Assembly (NCBI GenBank): GCA_036794395.1
Contig: DAIRGS010000254.1
Coordinates: 1-10,193, forward strand
From: DASXMX01 sp036794395
GTDB lineage: Bacteria; Planctomycetota; Phycisphaerae; Tepidisphaerales; Tepidisphaeraceae
Length of the DNA stretch: 10,193 nucleotides
Direction of reading: 5' to 3'
The position numbers and the translations under genes were made by a program. Below, piece after piece: positions 6,691 through 10,193 of the stretch. How positions within the stretch are numbered: the stretch's first letter is position 1; every line of letters begins with the position of its first letter. The notes beneath the pieces were generated by a model. The model was not told the DNA's origin. It searched no databases and saw only the letters and a program-made list of their open reading frames with translations.

Positions 6691-6859
6691 TTCCATGTTG
6701 GGGGGGGGCTTGCGGGAGGTGAGGGGTCTGGAACGACGCATCGGGCTGGAGGGTCAGCCGGTTAACGCTGCGCGTTGGGGCCGGCGCGACGAACAAGTGG
6801 CGCATGACGCGAACATCGTCGGCGGGAGGGCAAACTCTTGTGTCCTTCCAGTTTTGTAA

Positions 6860-6876
6860 AAGGTGGATGTCACCTT
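6860..6876 (-). terminator. AAGGTG-N5-CACCTT hairpin unit b, terminator-like for the 902-residue gene
   Basis: Same hairpin as at 6437-6453, here 67 bases beyond the stop codon of the glycoside-hydrolase-like gene in its direction of transcription. On the minus strand the stem AAGGTG/CACCTT is followed by TTAC after two stem Ts (TTTT in all), which could stop transcription. The stem is weak and the element is also a repeat, so a terminator role is only a possibility. Confidence 0.35.
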
Positions 6877-6900
6877 AGTAGCGTCCACCTTAGTAGCGTC
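6871..6900. repeat. Perfect 15-bp tandem duplication
   Basis: CACCTTAGTAGCGTC occurs twice back to back (6871-6885 and 6886-6900). The first copy overlaps the end of hairpin unit b, so it is a variant extension of the same repeat family, with TAGTAGCGTC in place of TAACAGC. Confidence 0.85.
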
Positions 6901-6942
6901 CGCACGCTCCAACGCGGATCGGTGCCCGAAATCCGACTTGTC

Positions 6943-9651
6943 TTAGTCAGCCGTCAGCCGAACATTGTCGATGCAGCTGAAGTTCACCCGCGCCATGCCT
7001 GATCCCTGCTTTAATTCGTAGAGATCGTCCGAATTGCTGGTCTTGATTCCGAAATGCAGCGCCGAAGATGATGCGGGAAGTCGTCCGCCGGCCAGCAGCG
7101 TGGGAACCTCTCCGACCGGTTGGATCACAACCTTGTATGTCCCGGTCGATGAGTCTGCGACGAGTTGCACATGGTTCCAGCAATCGAGAGCCACCGGCAC
7201 CGAGGTGGCTTTCATCTGTCCATCCTGCGTGCAGGTCCAGTGACCGTTTTCGTTTTGCAACGCGGCCAACTCGGCGCCGCGTTCGTCGGTAATCGCCAGA
7301 TGAACCGTGTGACTGGTTTTGGTCGGACTGCCGGGCATGATCGCGACATAGAACGCGCTGGATCGTACGAACAGATCGAGATTGGCTACGAGTTTCTTGC
7401 TGGATTGTTCAGCGGGCTGGCAGACCAGATCCGTTATGCCGTGCAGACGCAGACTCTTGAAGCCATCACCATAAGATGCCTGATTCTCAACGACGCCTTG
7501 CTCGGGTTTGCCGGCGGTCAGCGTCCACTGTCCCCCGACCTGCGGCTTTTCGGCAAGCGGATGCTCGCCTACACCAAACCGTTCGAAGTCGTCTGCGAAG
7601 ATCACCTTTCCAGCGGGCTTGTCATAAACAATCTTCGGGGTCCACCGCACAGAGATGTCGTCGACGTAGCAGACGCTTCCAGTCTTTCCCTGCGGCATGA
7701 GCGTGAGCTGATTGAGCATTTTGACGGACTTCAAATCGATTGTGCGCTCACTCCCGTCGTCAGAATTCACGCGCCTTGGCGGCGGCGCAAGCAGAGGAAT
7801 ATCACTGCAAATCTGCTTCGGCTGATCCGCGACAAGCGATGCTGAGTAGGTCTGCTTCTCGAGATCAACGGTAATCCTGATCTGTTGCCAACTGCGAACC
7901 GGAACTTTCACCCCCGAATCGCTCCACGTGCCGCCGCGCGAATACCCGAGCTCGCCGGACGTTCCCGCAACACGCACGCCGATGTCCTTTTGGGCGGTCG
8001 AACCGTCCCAGAGGTACGCGATGATCGAGCTGTCGTCAGAATCGCGGTACAGTCGAAAATCAAAATCCACCTTGCCGTTTTGCATCGCGCTCTCAATGCA
8101 CGAGTAGTAATTGCTGCGGTCGACCGTGCTGGAGTGGTGGCCGGTGAGCTCGGTCGATTTCGTCGGATCGCTGGTGAGCTTCACGGCGTTGCCGGTGTCA
8201 CCGTACTTGATCTCGCTTTGGACGCTGGCCCATGTAGTGTTGGCGGGACCGAGTCTCGACCACACGCCTGGGCACGCGCGCAGGCTTGGGTCGTATCCCG
8301 GCATGCCCCATCCTCCGGCGTGGTAGCTGCTGTTGACCGGGAACTTGTCAAAGTTCTGGTCGAAGAATTTGATGTACCCGAACTCATTCAGGTCCTTCAT
8401 CAGCTGGCCCCAGCGTTGATACCACGCGAGTTGATAGGAGTCGTACCAGTCGGTAATGCGCCACGCGTTACCACCCACCGGCGGATCGGGGAAAAAGAAC
8501 GACCCACCGCTGACGACTTGGATATCGGGATTCTTGCTCTTCTTGATGTAATCCTGGAACACCGAAAGCTCCAGCATGCCGCGTCCCTGCTTGGCGCAGA
8601 CCAGGTACGTGTCGAGGAATTTCGGGTTGGTCGGATACGCGTCGAAATCACAAGGCGAGATGATCGCGTTGATCAATCCTTCATCGACCCAGGTGCGCCA
8701 ATCGGTGACCCAGTTCCCCATCGGCGGACCGATCCGCTCGCCAGCGACCGACGCGCAAATCTGGATCTTGGGATCGACTTCGTTCAACGCCTTGCGCAGT
8801 TCTCTGAAAAACTGAGTGAAGTATTCCCCGCGCAGCTTGTGCCAGTTCTCCACCATCGGGTCCAGCGTATTGAACGTGGCGCTGTCCACATCGAAGCGTG
8901 GATCAGTCAGGATGTCCACGCCATAACGCTTCTTCATGTCATCTACGACAAACTGATTGAAGCCAAAGCGGTCGGCGTGATCGGGAGGGTCTTGCATCTG
9001 CGAGGCTTCGCTGCGGTTCTCAACCACAAAGTGGCGCAGGCCGAACGCCTTGGCCATGTAGACGAACTCGGCCACCTTGGTGGCGCGGGCTTCGGGATAG
9101 CCGTATTCGCGCACCATCCACTGCAGCTTCTTCCGGGTACGATCGGTGGTGACGGCGTCGCGATGCTGATCGGTGTAGTTCACGACGTACGACCACGGCC
9201 ACATCCGGGTTGGCCCTGGCGCGCCGGCGGTTTCCGGTGCGCCATCGCTGAACACGTGCGCGTGCCACGCCCAGAACTCAAAGCCGTTCTTCTCGGCGAT
9301 CGCGTTGCCGACTTTGTGCACGTCGAATCGCGCCATTACCTCGTCGATGTACTTCCACGCCACCGCCAGCCGCGCGTTCTCCTGCGTGCCCGTGGCGTTG
9401 CGGCGGAAGGTGGTTGGATCGAGTTGCGCCAGATCCGTGCGCAGGTAAACGCCCTTGAACCCTCTTCCCTTCCAGTATTTGATCATGTGCTCAAAAGCTT
9501 GGGGACTGTCGAGCGCCGGATCGACGCCGGGCCCGTATGTGCAAACGATGTCTCCCCAGCTCGGGAGAATGTAATCACGTTGCACAGCGTCTTGGGCGCG
9601 CACCGATGCTGTGATCGTGAGCAGAATGATGAATGGTGCCAGTCGAAACAT
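6943..9651 (-). CDS. Secreted glycoside-hydrolase-like protein with two C-terminal sandwich-type domains
   Basis: A 902-residue exported protein. Residues 1-19 are a signal peptide (hydrophobic FIILLTITASV, probable cut after VRA). Residues about 28-455 look like a TIM-barrel of the family-10-like glycosylhydrolase (GHL10) kind: GFKGVYLRTD (64-73), FEFWAWHAHVF (124-134), RHFVVENRSE (206-215), RFGFNQFVVDDMKKRYGVDI (228-247), LRGEYFTQFFRELRKAL (273-289), CASVAGER (299-306) and IISPCDFDAY (330-339). Conserved acidic residues such as E211 and E305 are candidates for catalysis, but I cannot assign them. Residues about 463-680 and 681-902 form two related LamG-like domains, each with a Trp-led strand (W588, W825) and a closing (V/I)D(D/N) strand (663-665, 894-896). 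The protein lacks a C-terminal anchor, so it is probably periplasmic or released, acting on a polysaccharide of unknown kind. AAGGAAGAGG just before the ATG supports the start. The gene is solitary and flanked by repeats. Confidence 0.8.
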   Translation of the reverse strand: MFRLAPFIILLTITASVRAQDAVQRDYILPSWGDIVCTYGPGVDPALDSPQAFEHMIKYWKGRGFKGVYLRTDLAQLDPTTFRRNATGTQENARLAVAWKYIDEVMARFDVHKVGNAIAEKNGFEFWAWHAHVFSDGAPETAGAPGPTRMWPWSYVVNYTDQHRDAVTTDRTRKKLQWMVREYGYPEARATKVAEFVYMAKAFGLRHFVVENRSEASQMQDPPDHADRFGFNQFVVDDMKKRYGVDILTDPRFDVDSATFNTLDPMVENWHKLRGEYFTQFFRELRKALNEVDPKIQICASVAGERIGPPMGNWVTDWRTWVDEGLINAIISPCDFDAYPTNPKFLDTYLVCAKQGRGMLELSVFQDYIKKSKNPDIQVVSGGSFFFPDPPVGGNAWRITDWYDSYQLAWYQRWGQLMKDLNEFGYIKFFDQNFDKFPVNSSYHAGGWGMPGYDPSLRACPGVWSRLGPANTTWASVQSEIKYGDTGNAVKLTSDPTKSTELTGHHSSTVDRSNYYSCIESAMQNGKVDFDFRLYRDSDDSSIIAYLWDGSTAQKDIGVRVAGTSGELGYSRGGTWSDSGVKVPVRSWQQIRITVDLEKQTYSASLVADQPKQICSDIPLLAPPPRRVNSDDGSERTIDLKSVKMLNQLTLMPQGKTGSVCYVDDISVRWTPKIVYDKPAGKVIFADDFERFGVGEHPLAEKPQVGGQWTLTAGKPEQGVVENQASYGDGFKSLRLHGITDLVCQPAEQSSKKLVANLDLFVRSSAFYVAIMPGSPTKTSHTVHLAITDERGAELAALQNENGHWTCTQDGQMKATSVPVALDCWNHVQLVADSSTGTYKVVIQPVGEVPTLLAGGRLPASSSALHFGIKTSNSDDLYELKQGSGMARVNFSCIDNVRLTAD

Positions 9652-9838
9652 GTCCTCTTCCTTTTCTCAGCTTGGCGTCAAGAACGCTCGGCCGGATTGC
9701 AGATGCTTCCTTGAGATCGCCAGCTTCGTATAGTCGTACCGAACGTGATGGACCGGCGATCCCCCTGCAGAATCTCAGGCCGTACCGACATGCGAGCTCC
9801 TTCAAAGCAAATTGTCTGAATGTGCTGCAGAATAGGAC

Positions 9839-9951
9839 GCTGTTAAGGTGACATCCACGAATGCCATTGCCTTAAGCCATAATAGCCGAAAGCTGTTAAG
9901 GTGGAAAGCTGTTAAGGTGACAAAAGCTGTTAAGGTGACATCCACCTTTTT
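9839..9951 (+). repeat. Cluster of GCTGTTAAGGTG repeat units
   Basis: Four units of the core GCTGTTAAGGTG lie here in one direction: 9839-9858 (extended with ACATCCAC), about 9891-9904, 9907-9922 and 9925-9949. The last three follow at 16- and 18-base steps, joined by short A-rich links. Only the last unit has the complete hairpin AAGGTG-ACATC-CACCTT (9932-9948); it is followed by a T-rich run (TTTTCAGTTTTT), which would make it terminator-like on the plus strand. The same family appears in the opposite orientation at 6437-6478 and 6860-6900. Confidence 0.8.
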
Positions 9952-10137
9952 CAGTTTTTAACTGACATACCCGGACCTTGCTGGACTGGACGATCCGCCG
10001 GGGACCGCGCTCGCATTCCGTACCTGGCCGGCTGACGAGTGGGGCGATTTCACTCGGGAATGGGGTGCATACCCCGCGCGCTGCTGGTTTTCAGCCAGCG
10101 CCATAACCCTGTGCGAACAATCGCTTTAGCCGGGGTG

Positions 10138-10152
10138 AAAGCTGTTAAGGTG
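10138..10152 (+). repeat. Isolated GCTGTTAAGGTG unit
   Basis: AAAGCTGTTAAGGTG occurs once more here, in the same direction as the 9839-9951 cluster and about 190 bases beyond it. It lacks the second half of the hairpin. Confidence 0.6.
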
Positions 10153-10193
10153 TGGAGTCGAGACGTGGCGCGGTGGCGCGAAGCGCTCCGTTT

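Larger units (their letters stand above)
6605..6877. repeat. Direct repeat, copy 2 (~273 bp)
   Basis: Second copy of the repeat at 6183-6454, offset by 422-423 bases, ending about 65 bases from the 3' end of the glycoside-hydrolase-like gene. The identical 136-base end indicates a recent duplication or ongoing gene conversion. Its internal inverted repeat (6649-6690) is perfect, unlike that of copy 1. Confidence 0.9.
5994..6942. other. 949-base gene-free stretch filled with repeats
   Basis: Between the HNH-like gene and the end of the glycoside-hydrolase-like gene lie the 22-bp palindrome, two ~272-bp direct repeats, their internal hairpins and copies of the AAGGTG hairpin family. Frames open here in places, but they run straight through palindromes or occur only as by-products of the repeat; no coding gene is supported. 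The 150 bases between the two direct repeats (6455-6604) and the stretch 6094-6182 show no recognisable feature beyond a second CTTAACAGCCTT unit at 6467-6478. Confidence 0.6.
9652..10193. other. 542-base stretch without a supported gene at the right end
   Basis: The first part (9652-9838) is the leader of the minus-strand glycoside-hydrolase-like gene; I find no convincing promoter hexamers in it. A 37-codon frame on the minus strand (9791-9678) has a good AAGGAG site six bases before its ATG, but ordinary composition and no recognisable sequence. The stretch 9839-9951 holds the GTTAAGGTG repeats. Beyond 9960 there are small hairpins, such as GCTGG...CCAGC at 10083-10099, one more repeat unit at 10138-10152, and nothing else I can name. 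Confidence 0.5.

Noticed and set aside
6581..6805. 74-codon minus-strand frame in the duplicated block
   Set aside because: It arises from the repeat sequence, spans the 16-bp hairpin, and copy 1 does not keep the same frame because of the length change in the G run.
7885..9714. 609-codon plus-strand open frame
   Set aside because: It lies wholly antisense to the secreted glycoside-hydrolase-like gene, whose frame has a signal peptide, a ribosome-binding site and recognisable domains; the antisense translation is low-complexity His/Arg/Val-rich text without a family.
9839..9951. CRISPR array
   Set aside because: Units are 12-20 bases, the steps are uneven (16, 18 and about 50 bases), and there are no unique spacers of normal size and no cas genes.

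Overview
The window looks like part of a moderately GC-rich bacterial chromosome, most likely a planctomycete of the Phycisphaerae type. This is an inference from three things: the style of the FolC N-terminus (a basic extension before the conserved domain), a stand-alone HDOD protein, and a large secreted glycoside-hydrolase-like protein set among wide, repeat-filled gaps. No rRNA, tRNA or CRISPR array was seen.

Left half (1-4910). Genes run on the minus strand. Reading in the direction of transcription they are: a possible 35-residue small ORF (4910-4803), a DUF2721-type membrane protein (4800-4270), a NeuC-like UDP-GlcNAc 2-epimerase (4037-2874), an HDOD signalling protein (2505-1633) and the folC gene (1398 to beyond position 1, C-terminus cut off by the window). 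The gaps are 232, 368 and 234 bases, so apart from the small ORF/DUF2721 pair they are probably separate transcription units. A short terminator-like hairpin follows the HDOD gene. The neuC-HDOD gap is filled by a large imperfect palindrome.

Middle (4965-5993). One plus-strand gene, diverging from the DUF2721 gene, is visibly lower in GC than its neighbours. Its product is unnamed, with a faint resemblance to HNH-nuclease proteins whose zinc-binding cysteines have been lost. A perfect 22-bp inverted repeat follows it; a diverged half-copy of the same sequence lies at 4131-4150.

Right half (5994-10193). A 902-residue secreted protein on the minus strand (9651-6943) has a glycoside-hydrolase-like front part and two related C-terminal beta-sandwich-like domains. 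Both flanks are filled with repeats. Two copies of a ~272-bp direct repeat lie on the left. A short hairpin family (AAGGTG-N5-CACCTT, with extended unit AGCTGTTAAGGTGACATCC) occurs on both sides in opposite orientations. These repeats are the most unusual content of the window. I see no complete defence or mobile system; the repeat family and the HNH-like orphan are the best leads.
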